Assembly (NCBI GenBank): GCA_945787735.1
Contig: CALZIQ010000006.1
Span: forward strand, 7,332-60,856
Source: an uncultured Chromatiaceae bacterium
GTDB lineage: Bacteria > Pseudomonadota > Gammaproteobacteria > Tenderiales > Tenderiaceae
Length of the DNA stretch: 53,525 nucleotides
Reading direction: 5' to 3'
Shown here: positions 17,979 to 28,742 of the stretch, piece by piece
How the letters are laid out: every line of letters begins with the position of its first letter
Numbering within the stretch: the first letter of the stretch is position 1
The notes under the pieces: model-generated
Seen by the model: the letters and a program-made list of their open reading frames with translations, nothing else
The model's database searches: none
What the model was told of the DNA's origin: nothing
Program-made: the position numbers and the translations under genes

Positions 17979-19790
17979 ATGAAACAAGCCGCTCAAACCA
18001 TCAACAGCACGCAGCTGAGACAATTTGCCCCGCTCGGCAAATTGAGTGATGAAGACGCTCAGGAATTACTGCGCACTTCGATCACCATCCGCCTGTCACC
18101 AGGTACTCCCGTGTTCAGAAAAGATGACACAGACAAGCAGGTGTTCTACCTGCTCAAAGGCAAGATTGAGGTGCGCGGGGAAAACAAAAAAATCGTAATC
18201 GAGGCCGGCACCAAAGAGGCGCGCATTCCGTTTGGACACCATCTCCCTGGTCAGGTCTCCGCCAAGGCGCTGGATGAGTCCGTGCTGGTCAGTTTTGATG
18301 CTGACATGCTCGACCTGTTTCTAAATTGGACCAATCCCAATGCTTATGTCGTCAACGAAGTGGAAACAAGCAAAGACCACGAGTGGATGAATAGCCTGTT
18401 GCAATCCCGCGGCCTATTGCGTTTTACGGACTCGCAAATGAACACACTACTTGACCGCATGAATGAGATCCATGTGAAGGCGGGCGATGCCGTGGTGTCA
18501 CAGGATAGTAATGACGACCATTACTATGTCATCAAAAAGGGCAAGGCCACTGTTTCGCGCAAACCGGATGCCAACGCCAAAGATATCAAACTGGGAGAAT
18601 TGCGCGAAGGCGATGCCTTTGGCGAAGAGTCCATCCTAACAGCGTCACCTCGCGGCGCGACCATTACCATGCAGGAAGACGGCAGTCTGATGCGATTATC
18701 AAAGCAGGACTTTTCCGAACTGTTGGCCCAGCCTCTACTGACCACCATTTCATGGGACCAGGCGCTGGCTAAGGTGGCAACCGGCGCAACATTTGTTGAT
18801 ATACGGTTAGAAGATGAGTTCAAAGCACTCAATATTCCCAGCAGCGTTAATATACCTTTACCGCTGATGCGCCTGAAAATGAAGCACCTAAACAAGCATC
18901 AAAAATATATTGTCTACTGTAATGACGGCAGCCGTAGCTCCGTTGCTGCTTTTCTGATGAATCGACATGGCTTTGATGCTTTCATTCTTGATGGCGGTAT
19001 GGCAACCGCCATGCCCCACCTTGCCCTTAGGCAAATGAGCCCGCTTGAAAATAGCAGCGACGATGACAAAACTGAAGCAAAAGAAAAACAAGCTAGCGAG
19101 CCCAAACAGGATGAGAGCCTAGCGAATGAATATGAAAGTAAAAGTGAAGCCAGCATAAACGAAACAGAACAAGGTAAAAGCTTTTGTTCACTGGCGGATT
19201 ACTGGGGCGCTACGGTTGAAGATGCCTCGAACGATTCTTTCGTCGACAGCGACGCACTCCACAATGTAGAAAAAACAAAAGTAACTGCATCTTCACATTC
19301 AAAAGTAGAAACCGTTTTCGAAGAGAAATCAGCCACCAAAAAAACCACCGTCACAGCACTTCCCCTTACACACATCTCGCAACCAGAAACCAATCCATAC
19401 GGCGGCAGTCATTTTTTCCGCAACAGCATGATTGGCATCTGCGCACTAGGCCTGGTTGCAGCACTCGGCATGATGCAATTAAACCCTGAGGCTAGCGCGC
19501 CAAACACGACAACAACACCGGGATTTACATCCACCGTTATGGAGAAAAATGAGGTTCCCCCTGCCAGGGCAACGCCTGTCTCGAACAGAGATCCCGCTCC
19601 GCTCAGCAGTGCGGATAATCAGCGTGAGATAATTAGCCAAGCCATCAAGATGGACATGATGATTGAATCAGCCGAGATCGAAACAAAAGAAACTGACATG
19701 GCCGAAGCATTAGAATATCACCCCGTCATTACACCGACCCCTCCTAAACAAACCGCACTCGATCCTGCCACACGCGGCTTTCTCGAATAA
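17979..19790 (+). CDS. Two cyclic-nucleotide-binding-like domains + rhodanese domain + C-terminal single TM segment
   Basis: CNB-like 1 ([25 protein letters not shown]), CNB 2 ([25 protein letters not shown]...[21 protein letters not shown]), rhodanese ([25 protein letters not shown]...[32 protein letters not shown]), [19 protein letters not shown]. Confidence 0.85.
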   Translation: MKQAAQTINSTQLRQFAPLGKLSDEDAQELLRTSITIRLSPGTPVFRKDDTDKQVFYLLKGKIEVRGENKKIVIEAGTKEARIPFGHHLPGQVSAKALDESVLVSFDADMLDLFLNWTNPNAYVVNEVETSKDHEWMNSLLQSRGLLRFTDSQMNTLLDRMNEIHVKAGDAVVSQDSNDDHYYVIKKGKATVSRKPDANAKDIKLGELREGDAFGEESILTASPRGATITMQEDGSLMRLSKQDFSELLAQPLLTTISWDQALAKVATGATFVDIRLEDEFKALNIPSSVNIPLPLMRLKMKHLNKHQKYIVYCNDGSRSSVAAFLMNRHGFDAFILDGGMATAMPHLALRQMSPLENSSDDDKTEAKEKQASEPKQDESLANEYESKSEASINETEQGKSFCSLADYWGATVEDASNDSFVDSDALHNVEKTKVTASSHSKVETVFEEKSATKKTTVTALPLTHISQPETNPYGGSHFFRNSMIGICALGLVAALGMMQLNPEASAPNTTTTPGFTSTVMEKNEVPPARATPVSNRDPAPLSSADNQREIISQAIKMDMMIESAEIETKETDMAEALEYHPVITPTPPKQTALDPATRGFLE

Positions 19791-19807
19791 GACCAAAAAC
19801 ATGCCCG

Positions 19808-19832
19808 GCCCCATGTGTTGACCACATGGGGC
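19808..19832. terminator. Perfect stem-loop between the CNB-rhodanese gene and lexA (no T-tract)
   Basis: GCCCCATGTG-TTGAC-CACATGGGGC, perfect 10-bp arms, 5-nt loop. Confidence 0.45.
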
Positions 19833-19849
19833 TTGCGCACGCAAAATCA

Positions 19850-19885
19850 CTGTGTATACTTACAGCATACTGTATGGATACTCAG
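19850..19885 (+). promoter_or_regulatory. Two LexA/SOS boxes upstream of lexA
   Basis: CTGTGTATACTTACAG (19850-19865, perfect CTGT-N8-ACAG) and CTGTATGGATACTCAG (19870-19885, one mismatch in the 3' half-site), separated by CATA. Confidence 0.88.
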
Positions 19886-19891
19886 GAGTGC

Positions 19892-20500
19892 GTGAAATTG
19901 GAAAAACTCACCGCAAGACAGCAAGAGATTTTGCAGCTGATTCGTGATTTCATCACCGAGACCGGCATGCCACCAACCCGGGCCGAAATCGCAGAAACGC
20001 TAGGTTTCCGCTCTGCCAATGCCGCTGAAGACCACCTTAAGGCCTTGGCGCGCAAGGGCGTGATCGAATTGATGTCAGGCGCATCACGCGGTATCCGCCT
20101 ACTCGAAAAAGAGGGCCTACCCCTAGTCGGTCGGGTTGCCGCAGGCGAACCGATTCTGGCCCAAGAACATATTGAAGACCACCTTAAGATCGATCCACAA
20201 CTATTTCACCCTTCGGCCGATTATCTGCTCCGGGTTCATGGTATGAGTATGCGTGATGTCGGCATCCTAGATGGCGACCTGTTGGCTGTTCACCATCACC
20301 CAACCGCACATAATGGCCAGATTGTAGTGGCGCGCCTGGACGAAGATGTCACGGTCAAACGCTTTAAACAACGCGGCAACATCGTCACTCTGATTGCAGA
20401 AAATCCGGATTTTGAACCCATCCGCGTCGACCTGCGCCAACAGGAGCTGGCTATTGAAGGCATTGCTGTCGGCGTCATACGGCAAGGGGCTGAATTATGA
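19892..20500 (+). CDS. lexA: LexA repressor
   Basis: [58 protein letters not shown]...[12 protein letters not shown]...[19 protein letters not shown]. Likely GTG start at 19892 with AGGAG upstream, downstream of both SOS boxes; the ORF-track start at 19826 lies upstream of them. Confidence 0.95.
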   Translation: MKLEKLTARQQEILQLIRDFITETGMPPTRAEIAETLGFRSANAAEDHLKALARKGVIELMSGASRGIRLLEKEGLPLVGRVAAGEPILAQEHIEDHLKIDPQLFHPSADYLLRVHGMSMRDVGILDGDLLAVHHHPTAHNGQIVVARLDEDVTVKRFKQRGNIVTLIAENPDFEPIRVDLRQQELAIEGIAVGVIRQGAEL

Positions 20501-21123
20501 AACCGGTCAATCTAAGCCTAGATTTTACTCAATCCGGCATGCACAGCTCTTCGCTCATGGATGCCATCAGCACAGGGTATGCCGCGCTGGACGTGATGCT
20601 GCCGCATGGCGGCTGGCCGGTGGGTGCCATCACCGAAATCTTTTGCCCCGATGACAGCCGCTTTGCCTTGCCCCTGATCTGGCCTGCCCTGGCGCGGCTC
20701 AGCCAGGCCAAACGCTGGCTGGCTATGATCGCGCCTCCCAATGCGCCAAGTGGCGGGCAGCTTCAGGCTGAAGGTATCGACCTTTCCCATGTGCTCATGA
20801 TTCATCCACATGCCACCAGCAACGGCCTGTGGGCAGTTGAACACGCCCTGCGCGCCGGCACCTGTGCAGCCGTACTCAGCTGGGTCAGCCATGCCGACCA
20901 CCACTCCATGCAGGACCTGCGCGGTGCCGCCCTGGCCGGCAACAGCTGTGGACTAATCTTTCGTCCAGAAAGAGCCATGGAGCAACCCAGTGCCGCCGGT
21001 ATGCGACTGCGACTGTCCGCCACGTCCGATATGGGCATCTATGTTGAGCTACTGGAACAGCGACGCAATCGCACCCACACAGCCACCTATATCGAAACGC
21101 AACAGCTGAGCAAAACAGGCTAG
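20497..21123 (+). CDS. ImuA/SulA-superfamily protein (translesion-synthesis-associated ImuA-like)
   Basis: [110 protein letters not shown] overlap with lexA. Confidence 0.8.
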   Translation: MKPVNLSLDFTQSGMHSSSLMDAISTGYAALDVMLPHGGWPVGAITEIFCPDDSRFALPLIWPALARLSQAKRWLAMIAPPNAPSGGQLQAEGIDLSHVLMIHPHATSNGLWAVEHALRAGTCAAVLSWVSHADHHSMQDLRGAALAGNSCGLIFRPERAMEQPSAAGMRLRLSATSDMGIYVELLEQRRNRTHTATYIETQQLSKTG

Positions 21124-21148
21124 CACGCCTTTTCAGGGCCGCTGCAAA

Positions 21149-22264
21149 ATGGCAAATCAAGCTTTAATGAAAGACGGCCTGGATCAACAGGCCATCAAAC
21201 GCATTGCCAAAAGCATCCAACAGACAGGTTATCCCTTAGACCTCAACGCATTCTGTCGAGATGCACAACGAGGGCTCAACAAGCTCGAACTCAAACAACG
21301 CGTACATCACATCATCAGCGTTTTACACCGCCACCTGCCGGATGACTTTAATCAAAGTGCGGAGATTTTATTTAACACCAAACAATACTGGGATTATGGC
21401 GACCAGAACGACCCCCTAAGTGGTTTCGCCGCCTGGCCAGTGATCGACTACAGTGCCACGTATGGCTTGCAACACCCAGACGTATCCCTCGCCTTACTCA
21501 AACACCTGACCTCACTGTTCTCAGCAGAGTTCGCCATTCGTGCCTTTCTCATCCACCACTATGAATATACATATCAACAGCTACAACAGTGGTGTGACTC
21601 ACCCGATGAACATGTGAGGCGGCTTGTCTCTGAAGGCAGTCGCCCTCGCCTGCCTTGGGGTCAACGACTAAATCAATTTATTCAATCTCCGCAGCCAGTC
21701 ATTACACTTCTCAACAAACTAAAGGATGACTCCAGCCACTATGTACGCCGTTCCGTCGCCAACAATCTGAATGACATATCAAAAGACCATCCTGATACGA
21801 TTATCCGCTTATGCACTCAATGGCAACGCAAACCAACACCGGAACGGCAGTGGATCATCAAACATGCCTGCCGCAGTCTTATCAAGTCCGGCCATCCAGA
21901 GTGTCTTGCCTTGCTTGGATTTAACAAGTCACCCAAGATCAACCGGCCTGGCTTGCAACTCAGCCGTAAAACGATAACCATGGGCGAGAAACTCGACTTT
22001 AGTGTCTTGATAAAATCACGTGCGCAAAAAGCGCAGAAACTGGTCGTTGACTACACGGTCCACTACATCAAGGCAAACGGCAGCAGCAAACCGAAAACAT
22101 TCAAACTCAAAACCTTCACGCTCGCCCCCGGCGAAGAAAGATGCATATCCAAAACACTTTCATTCAAGCCTATCACTACCCGCACATACTACCCTGGCCT
22201 CCACGCCATCGAGCTTTTCATAAATGGCAACTCATACAAAAAAGCGATCTTTCACGTGCATTGA
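21149..22264 (+). CDS. DNA alkylation repair-like protein (AlkC/AlkD HEAT-repeat family) with C-terminal beta-rich extension
   Basis: SAEFAIRAFLIHHYEYTYQQLQQWCDSPDEHVRRLVSEGSRPRLPWGQRLNQFIQSP...LKDDSSHYVRRSVANNLNDISKDHPDTIIRLCTQW, typical of AlkC-like repeats. Confidence 0.78.
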   Translation: MANQALMKDGLDQQAIKRIAKSIQQTGYPLDLNAFCRDAQRGLNKLELKQRVHHIISVLHRHLPDDFNQSAEILFNTKQYWDYGDQNDPLSGFAAWPVIDYSATYGLQHPDVSLALLKHLTSLFSAEFAIRAFLIHHYEYTYQQLQQWCDSPDEHVRRLVSEGSRPRLPWGQRLNQFIQSPQPVITLLNKLKDDSSHYVRRSVANNLNDISKDHPDTIIRLCTQWQRKPTPERQWIIKHACRSLIKSGHPECLALLGFNKSPKINRPGLQLSRKTITMGEKLDFSVLIKSRAQKAQKLVVDYTVHYIKANGSSKPKTFKLKTFTLAPGEERCISKTLSFKPITTRTYYPGLHAIELFINGNSYKKAIFHVH

Positions 22265-22389
22265 AAAAATGATCACAATTATATAAAAACCCTTAACCGT
22301 AATATTCGCATATTGCCAAAAAAAACCAATCATGAAACCATTAAGCTCCCGCTGAATTTCAGAAAAAACACATCGACAGGCAGGATGGA

Positions 22390-23907
22390 ATGAATAGCGA
22401 CGAGATTTTGGATACCATTCCGGCACACCTGCTTCTGCTTGATGACAAAGGCTCGGTGCATGAATTTCACACCACCGACCGAATCAACGGCCATCCCATG
22501 CCTCAAAACTGCGGCATCAATATAAACACACTCTTTTCGCACACCATCTCTCGGCGTTATTTACACACCATAAAAAAACTAAAAATAGCTGACAGCCCCA
22601 TCAGCTTTGACTATGCAATCAATCAAAATGGACAACAGCATCACTTCAGAGCGCATGGATCACAGCAGGACAGTAATTATCTCTTTATCATCCAAACGAC
22701 CAGCGAAGATTCCCACGCCAAGGAAGAGACAGAAAAGCTCTATGAGCAAATCCGCAAAGCACAAAAAATGGAGGCACTGGGGCGATTAAGCAGCGGCATT
22801 GCACACGACTTCAATAACATTCTTGCCAGCATTCTTGGTTATGCCGACCTGACACTGGATATTGTCAGCAGCCAAGGACAGCAGGAGCTTGTACGCTACA
22901 TCAATGAAGTGATCAACGAGGGCGAAAAGGCGCGCGACTTGATCACCCAAATGCTCGTATTTGCACGCACCAGCCCGAATGAAGACATAGCCCTAAATCC
23001 TGCACCATTGGTAAAGGAATTGGCCAAAGTGATTCGCACCTCTTTACCCAATAATATCAAGCTGATCATTAATACCGAAGCAGATCTGCAAAAAATTCTT
23101 ATTGCGCCCTCACAACTGCAGCAAGTCATCCTCAATATTTGCAACAACAGCCTTGAATCAATGGCAGAAAAACATGGCCAAATCACTATCAGCCTATGCA
23201 ATGCCAGTTGTTTCGATGCCAAATGCAGTGCCTGCCATCAACACTTCGATGGTGATTTTGTCGAAATTTCAATTGCTGATGACGGTGAAGGTATTGACCC
23301 TGATAAACTCGACCAGATCTTCAATGCTTTTTACACCAGCCGAGATAATACCGAGCAAAGTGGCATGGGTTTAGTAACGGTAGATGAAATTCTTCATGAA
23401 CACCAAGGGCATATCCTTGTCGAATCAATTGTGAATTACGGCACAACAACACGCTTGCTTTTCCCCGCCGCCAAAAACCCGCAGCAGATCAAATCCGAAC
23501 AAACCGACAAACAACTGTGCAGTCGCGCCAGCATCCTGATAATCGAGGATGAAGAAACAATTGCCAACCTGCAAAGTGAGCTACTCCAATCTCGAGGTTT
23601 CAGTACAGCAACTTACTCTGATGCTTATGAGGCTTTATCAAGACTCAAGGCAACACCGGGCAAATTCGACTGCATTGTGATTGATCAATTGATGCCATCT
23701 CTTTCCGGCATCGAGTTTTCCAAACTGGCATTACAGCTACGCCCCAAAATCCCCATTATTTTATGCCTAGCCAACAGACAGCCTGTTGATCAGCACACAC
23801 TTGACCTGCTGGGAATTCGAGGACAGCTGCAAAAACCGTTTACTTCAGAACAGTTGATTGAGGAAATCTGTAAATTAGTGCAGACCGAAAAAGAAATTGG
23901 GGGCTAA
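22390..23907 (+). CDS. Hybrid sensor histidine kinase (PAS-like, HisKA, HATPase) with C-terminal receiver domain
   Basis: KMEALGRLSSGIAHDFNNILASILGYADL; ISIADDGEGIDPDKLDQIFNAFYTSRDNTEQSGMGL; REC: ILIIEDEETIANLQSELL...CIVIDQLMPSLSG. Confidence 0.9.
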   Translation: MNSDEILDTIPAHLLLLDDKGSVHEFHTTDRINGHPMPQNCGININTLFSHTISRRYLHTIKKLKIADSPISFDYAINQNGQQHHFRAHGSQQDSNYLFIIQTTSEDSHAKEETEKLYEQIRKAQKMEALGRLSSGIAHDFNNILASILGYADLTLDIVSSQGQQELVRYINEVINEGEKARDLITQMLVFARTSPNEDIALNPAPLVKELAKVIRTSLPNNIKLIINTEADLQKILIAPSQLQQVILNICNNSLESMAEKHGQITISLCNASCFDAKCSACHQHFDGDFVEISIADDGEGIDPDKLDQIFNAFYTSRDNTEQSGMGLVTVDEILHEHQGHILVESIVNYGTTTRLLFPAAKNPQQIKSEQTDKQLCSRASILIIEDEETIANLQSELLQSRGFSTATYSDAYEALSRLKATPGKFDCIVIDQLMPSLSGIEFSKLALQLRPKIPIILCLANRQPVDQHTLDLLGIRGQLQKPFTSEQLIEEICKLVQTEKEIGG

Positions 23908-23920
23908 GCCCCCAAGAACA

Positions 23921-24853
23921 TTAAAGATAATAACCGAAGGCTTCGTTAAATTTGTCGTCGAACGACTGGCGGTCAAATCTGTGATTCTGTGTACCATGGT
24001 GCTCTATCTTGATAGCGCCCATTAAAGAGGCAAGCCGCCCCGTACTTTCCCAGTCCATGTCATGCATCAAGCCATACAGCAGGCCGGCACGATAAGCATC
24101 ACCACAACCGGTAGGATCAACCATTTGATCGGTTTTTGCCGCTGGAATATCGATACGATGCTGTTTGGTGTAGATATGCGATCCCTGCCCACCCATTGTC
24201 ACTATCAACGCCTCGACATACTCGGCAAGCTCATGCGGTGATTTACCGGTGCGATCTTGCAGCAACTGCATTTCGTAATCATTGACGGTGACCCAGGTGG
24301 CCTGCTCAACAAATCTCATCAGATCATCACCATCAAACATGGGCATGCCCTGGCCGGGATCAAAAATAAATGGGATATCCAGATCAGCCAACTGTTGGGC
24401 ATGTTCAATCATGCCGTCGCGGCCATCGGGTGAAACGATACCGATCTTCACACCTTTGGCATCACTGACCTGGTTTTCATGCGACATACCCATCGCACCC
24501 GGATGAAAGGCCGTGATCTGGTTATCATCCATGTCGGTAGTGATAAAGGCTTGTCCGGTATAGGCCCCTTCGATTATTTTTATATGCGCACGTGAAATAC
24601 GACACTCTTCCATCCACTCAGCATAGGGCAAGAAATCCGTACCCACGGTCGCCATCGGCAGGGGCTCGCCACCGAGCAGTTTCAAGTTATAGGCAATGTT
24701 GCCAGCACAACCGCCGAATTCACGCCGCATGTCCGGCACCAGAAAGGAGACATTCAACATGTGCACCTTATCCGGCAGGATGTGGTTCTTGAAACGGTCG
24801 TGGAAGACCATGATGTGATCGTACGCATAAGAACCACAAATCAGTGCAGACAT
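23921..24853 (-). CDS. PfkB-family carbohydrate/adenosine kinase
   Basis: FGGCAGNIAYNLKLLGGEPLPMATVGTDF...VTMGGQGSHIY...DPTGCGDAYRAGLLYGL; PfkB signatures. Confidence 0.88.
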   Translation of the reverse strand: MSALICGSYAYDHIMVFHDRFKNHILPDKVHMLNVSFLVPDMRREFGGCAGNIAYNLKLLGGEPLPMATVGTDFLPYAEWMEECRISRAHIKIIEGAYTGQAFITTDMDDNQITAFHPGAMGMSHENQVSDAKGVKIGIVSPDGRDGMIEHAQQLADLDIPFIFDPGQGMPMFDGDDLMRFVEQATWVTVNDYEMQLLQDRTGKSPHELAEYVEALIVTMGGQGSHIYTKQHRIDIPAAKTDQMVDPTGCGDAYRAGLLYGLMHDMDWESTGRLASLMGAIKIEHHGTQNHRFDRQSFDDKFNEAFGYYL

Positions 24854-24868
24854 AAACGTTCCCTTCTT

Positions 24869-25231
24869 TTAAACAAATAAAACAAACAACCAAATAAGCG
24901 TAGCATTGACAAAAGCGACAAACACCGCCGCAGAACCGATATCTTTGGCACGGCCTGCCAACGTATGCTGCTCAGGACCGATACGATCCACCACCGCCTC
25001 CACAGCAGAGTTTAACAGTTCGACCATCAAGACTAGAAGCAGACTGCCAATAAGCAACGCATACTCGATGCCGTCATCTCCCAACCACAAGGCGACAGGC
25101 GTCATGATCAACAATAAAAACAACTCTTGCCGGAAAGCAGCCTCATGCTTAAATGCCGCGCGAAAGCCTTTCCAGGAATAGCCTGTAGCATCAATGATAC
25201 GGCCTATTCCGGTTTTTCCGGGTTTAGGCAT
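24869..25231 (-). CDS. dgkA: Diacylglycerol kinase
   Basis: [35 protein letters not shown]...[43 protein letters not shown]; canonical DgkA. Confidence 0.95.
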   Translation of the reverse strand: MPKPGKTGIGRIIDATGYSWKGFRAAFKHEAAFRQELFLLLIMTPVALWLGDDGIEYALLIGSLLLVLMVELLNSAVEAVVDRIGPEQHTLAGRAKDIGSAAVFVAFVNATLIWLFVLFV

Positions 25232-26681
25232 TCGCCTCGTTATCTTTCCAAGTCAGATCCAACTCACGCGCGGCACGCACATCATCCAAACGACGTGAAG
25301 GAAGGGTATAAGGCGCACCTTTGAGCTGATCCACATTCTGCTCGGCTTCTAGCTTGATCTTAGTCATGGCTTCGACAAAACCATCCAACTCCGACTTGGC
25401 CTCGGTCTCTGTCGGCTCAATCAAAAAACACTCAGGCACCAGCAACGGAAAATAGGTTGTCGGTGCATGAAAACCATAATCCAACAGGCGCTTGGCAAAA
25501 TCCATGGCCGTGGCGTTCTGTTCCTTGGCTTGGCGTTTCAGCGTCAGAATGAACTCATGCGTGGCGCGCCGCTCAGGGTAGGCCATATCAAATCCAGCCT
25601 TTTTCAGCTGTACCATCATATAGTTTGCATTGAGCGTGGCGTACTCCGCCACACGCTCCATGCCTTCACGCCCCAGCAATCTGGCATACACATAGGCCCG
25701 CAACAACACACCAATGTTACCGGTAAAGGCAGACATGCGACCGATGCTGTGCGGACAATCTTTTTCAGTCAACCAGCGATAGTTATCTTCTTCTTTTGTT
25801 ACCATAGGAATAGGCAGGAAGGGGATCAAACGTTCGCTCACTCCAACAGGCCCCGCACCCGGGCCACCACCGCCATGTGGAGTGGAAAAGGTCTTATGCA
25901 AATTCATATGAATCACATCAAAACCCATGTCTCCGGGGCGCACCTTGCCAAGAATGGCATTCAGATTGGCGCCATCGTAATAAAGCAGACCACCAGCATC
26001 GTGCACAATTTTGGCAATCTCGGTAATTTTGCGCTCAAACACGCCGACCGTGGATGGGTTGGTCAACATGATGCCAGCAGTTTGAGGGCCCACTGCCGCT
26101 TTTAGCGCTTCGATATCAATATCGCCATCACCCTTGGTGGGGATTTCCTTCACCTTATAACCACACATCACCGCCGTGGCAGGATTTGTACCGTGGGCGG
26201 CATCAGGCACGATGATCTCACAGCGAGCATCATCACCACGCGACTCATGATAGGCGCGTATCATCGCCACACCGGCAAACTCACCTTGAGCACCCGCTGC
26301 AGGGATCAAGGAGACCTCTTTCATGCCGGTCACTTCTTTCAAGATCTGCTGTAGATCATAGAGACAAGACAACAAACCTTGGCCGGAAGAATCAGGCGCA
26401 TAAGGATGACGCCCGGCAAGACCAGGCAACAAAGCCATGGAGTTACAAATGCGCGGATTGTATTTCATGGTGCAGGACCCGAGCGGATAAAACTCGGTAT
26501 CGATGGAAAAATTCTTCTGCGACAAGCGGGTGTAATGGCGCACCACCTGCATCTCCGACACCTCTGGCAGGGTCGGGCGCGACTTGCGCTGCAGATTATC
26601 CGGGATGCCACTTACTTCAACCTTGTCGGCAACTTGTCCGGCCGCATATCGACCAGTACGAGATTGTTCAAAAATCAACAT
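25224..26681 (-). CDS. gcvPB: Glycine dehydrogenase (decarboxylating) subunit 2
   Basis: [20 protein letters not shown]...[23 protein letters not shown]...[22 protein letters not shown]. Confidence 0.96.
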   Translation of the reverse strand: MLIFEQSRTGRYAAGQVADKVEVSGIPDNLQRKSRPTLPEVSEMQVVRHYTRLSQKNFSIDTEFYPLGSCTMKYNPRICNSMALLPGLAGRHPYAPDSSGQGLLSCLYDLQQILKEVTGMKEVSLIPAAGAQGEFAGVAMIRAYHESRGDDARCEIIVPDAAHGTNPATAVMCGYKVKEIPTKGDGDIDIEALKAAVGPQTAGIMLTNPSTVGVFERKITEIAKIVHDAGGLLYYDGANLNAILGKVRPGDMGFDVIHMNLHKTFSTPHGGGGPGAGPVGVSERLIPFLPIPMVTKEEDNYRWLTEKDCPHSIGRMSAFTGNIGVLLRAYVYARLLGREGMERVAEYATLNANYMMVQLKKAGFDMAYPERRATHEFILTLKRQAKEQNATAMDFAKRLLDYGFHAPTTYFPLLVPECFLIEPTETEAKSELDGFVEAMTKIKLEAEQNVDQLKGAPYTLPSRRLDDVRAARELDLTWKDNEANA

Positions 26682-26707
26682 AAGTTTACGTCTTCTATTC
26701 TGTTATG

Positions 26708-27211
26708 TTATTCAGTTAAGGCGGCCATGGCGGCATCATAATCGGGCTCATCCGCCACATCCTTCACCAGTTCGACATGGATGACCTTGCCCTGCGCATC
26801 GATTACCACCACGGCCCGAGCTGTGAGGCCCGCCAACGGACCGTCCACCATCAACACGCCATACTCTTTGGCAAAGCGACGCGAACGCATCATCGACAGC
26901 GGCACCACGTTTTTTAGCTTTTCCACCCCACAAAAACGGCTTTGGGCGAAGGGCAAGTCGGCCGAGATCATCAGCATCACCACGTCATCACGGCCTTCGG
27001 CCAGTTGATTAAATTTCTTCGTCGAGATGGCACACACCGGGGTATCGAGGCTGGGCACGATGTTGAGCAAAACCTTTTTGCCGATGAAATCCGCCAGAAC
27101 CTTGTCCTGCAACTTGGCATTGACCAACTTGAAGTCCGGCGCTGAATTGCCCACTTCCGGCAGTTCACCGATGGTATTAACGGCCTGGCCACGCAGCTCG
27201 ATGCTTGCCAT
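26708..27211 (-). CDS. tpx: Thiol peroxidase (atypical 2-Cys peroxiredoxin)
   Basis: GNSAPDFKLVNAKLQDKVLADFIGKKVLLNIVPSLDTPVCAISTKKFNQLA...ISADLPFAQSRFCGVEKLKNVVPLSMMR. Confidence 0.95.
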   Translation of the reverse strand: MASIELRGQAVNTIGELPEVGNSAPDFKLVNAKLQDKVLADFIGKKVLLNIVPSLDTPVCAISTKKFNQLAEGRDDVVMLMISADLPFAQSRFCGVEKLKNVVPLSMMRSRRFAKEYGVLMVDGPLAGLTARAVVVIDAQGKVIHVELVKDVADEPDYDAAMAALTE

Positions 27212-27213
27212 AC

Positions 27214-28578
27214 TTATGCCCCCAGCACTTCTTTAAGGGCTGTAGCATAAACATCCAGGTCGGCCTCGGTCTTGGTCTCGGTAGCGGACACGCTGATGCA
27301 GTCATTCAGTTCGGGATAGCGGGTGGCCATGGCATAACCGCCATAGATACCTTTGGCGGCCAGCGTTTCCAACACCTCATCCACCGGCTTGGGCAGGCGC
27401 AGCACCACATCGTGAAAACTGGCTCCGGAAAAAACACGCTCAACTCCATTGATGCTGCACAGCTTGTCCGCCAGGGCTTGGGTATTGCTAATGCTTTGCG
27501 CAGCCACACGCTCCAAACCTTCCGCCCCCATCAAGGCCATGTAGATGGTTGACGCTGTCACCATCAAGCCTTGGTTAGTACAGATATTCGAGGTCGCCTT
27601 GGAACGGCGTATGTGTTGTTCTCGCGCTTGCAAGGTCAACGAAAAACCCGGCTTGCCGTCAAGATCAACCGTGCGGCCAATGATACGCCCCGGCAACTGA
27701 CGCACATGCTTTTGCTTGCAGCACATAAAGCCGTAATTGGGGCCTCCACTGGAAAGCGGAATACCAAGGGGCTGGCCTTCACCGCAGGCAATATCAACAC
27801 CATCAGTCCCCCACTCGCCCGGCGCCTTAAGCAGTGCCAGTGTAGTCGGATTAACGACGGCGATACTTATGCTGTTGTTTGCAGCAGCCCAATCGGTCAG
27901 CACATCCACATCTTCCATCACACCGAAAAAGTTGGGCTGCGGAATCACCAGGGCGGTAATGTCTTCGCCTTCGTATTTGCCCAGCTCACCCACCAGGGTC
28001 TTCCCCGCGTCGGCACAGTAAGGCAGCTCTACGATGGTGATACCCTGATTCTTGACGATGCCTGCCACCACTGCGCGATAGGCAGGATGCACCGTGCTCG
28101 GCATCAAAATGCGTTTCGATTTCGACTTACGATGCGCCCGCACCGCCATCAACACCGCTTCGGCTAGGGCCGAGGCGCCGTCATAAAGCGATGCATTGGA
28201 AACATCCAGACCGTTGAGGCTGGCCATCATAGTCTGGTATTCGTACAACACCTGCAGCGTGCCCTGACTGGCTTCGGCCTGATAGGGCGTGTAGGCACTG
28301 TAGAACTCACCACGGGTGGTGATATCCCACACCGCTTGCGGGATGTGGTGCTCATAGGCACCCGCGCCAATGAAGTTCAGGCCGATGGCGTCACCAGCCG
28401 CGCGCTCACGCATCAGGCGCGACACTGCCATCTCGTTCAGACCAACAGGCACCGCGTCACTTAGGCCATCAACACGCAAATCGGCCGGGATTTCATCAAA
28501 CAAATCGTCGATGCTGTTGATGCCGATAGCATCGAGCATCTCGGCGACATCCTGTTCGGTATGTGGAATAAAAGGCAT
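27214..28578 (-). CDS. gcvPA: Glycine dehydrogenase (decarboxylating) subunit 1
   Basis: [35 protein letters not shown]...[50 protein letters not shown]. Confidence 0.96.
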   Translation of the reverse strand: MPFIPHTEQDVAEMLDAIGINSIDDLFDEIPADLRVDGLSDAVPVGLNEMAVSRLMRERAAGDAIGLNFIGAGAYEHHIPQAVWDITTRGEFYSAYTPYQAEASQGTLQVLYEYQTMMASLNGLDVSNASLYDGASALAEAVLMAVRAHRKSKSKRILMPSTVHPAYRAVVAGIVKNQGITIVELPYCADAGKTLVGELGKYEGEDITALVIPQPNFFGVMEDVDVLTDWAAANNSISIAVVNPTTLALLKAPGEWGTDGVDIACGEGQPLGIPLSSGGPNYGFMCCKQKHVRQLPGRIIGRTVDLDGKPGFSLTLQAREQHIRRSKATSNICTNQGLMVTASTIYMALMGAEGLERVAAQSISNTQALADKLCSINGVERVFSGASFHDVVLRLPKPVDEVLETLAAKGIYGGYAMATRYPELNDCISVSATETKTEADLDVYATALKEVLGA

Positions 28579-28637
28579 TGTTTCACTCTACTTCGATTCT
28601 AATAAAGAAATTTAAAACGAGGATATCTTTATGCAGG

Positions 28638-28709
28638 CAAGGCGCGGAGCTTTTGAGAATCGTAGTTAACATCCCGTTAATGAGACTCGCAGAAAGCTTC
28701 GCAACGCCC
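28638..28709. repeat. Imperfect palindromic/hairpin repeat in the gcvH-gcvPA spacer
   Basis: GGCAAGGCGCGGAGCTTTTGAGAATCGTAGTTAAC ... GTTAATGAGACTCGCAGAAAGCTTCGCAACGCC; the two arms are imperfectly complementary. Confidence 0.5.
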
Positions 28710-28742
28710 CCATTTATATCCAGCGCATTAAAATAGACCGTT

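Noticed and set aside
25467-26105. 212-aa plus-strand ORF opposite gcvPB
   Set aside because: Shadow ORF opposite a well-conserved gene.
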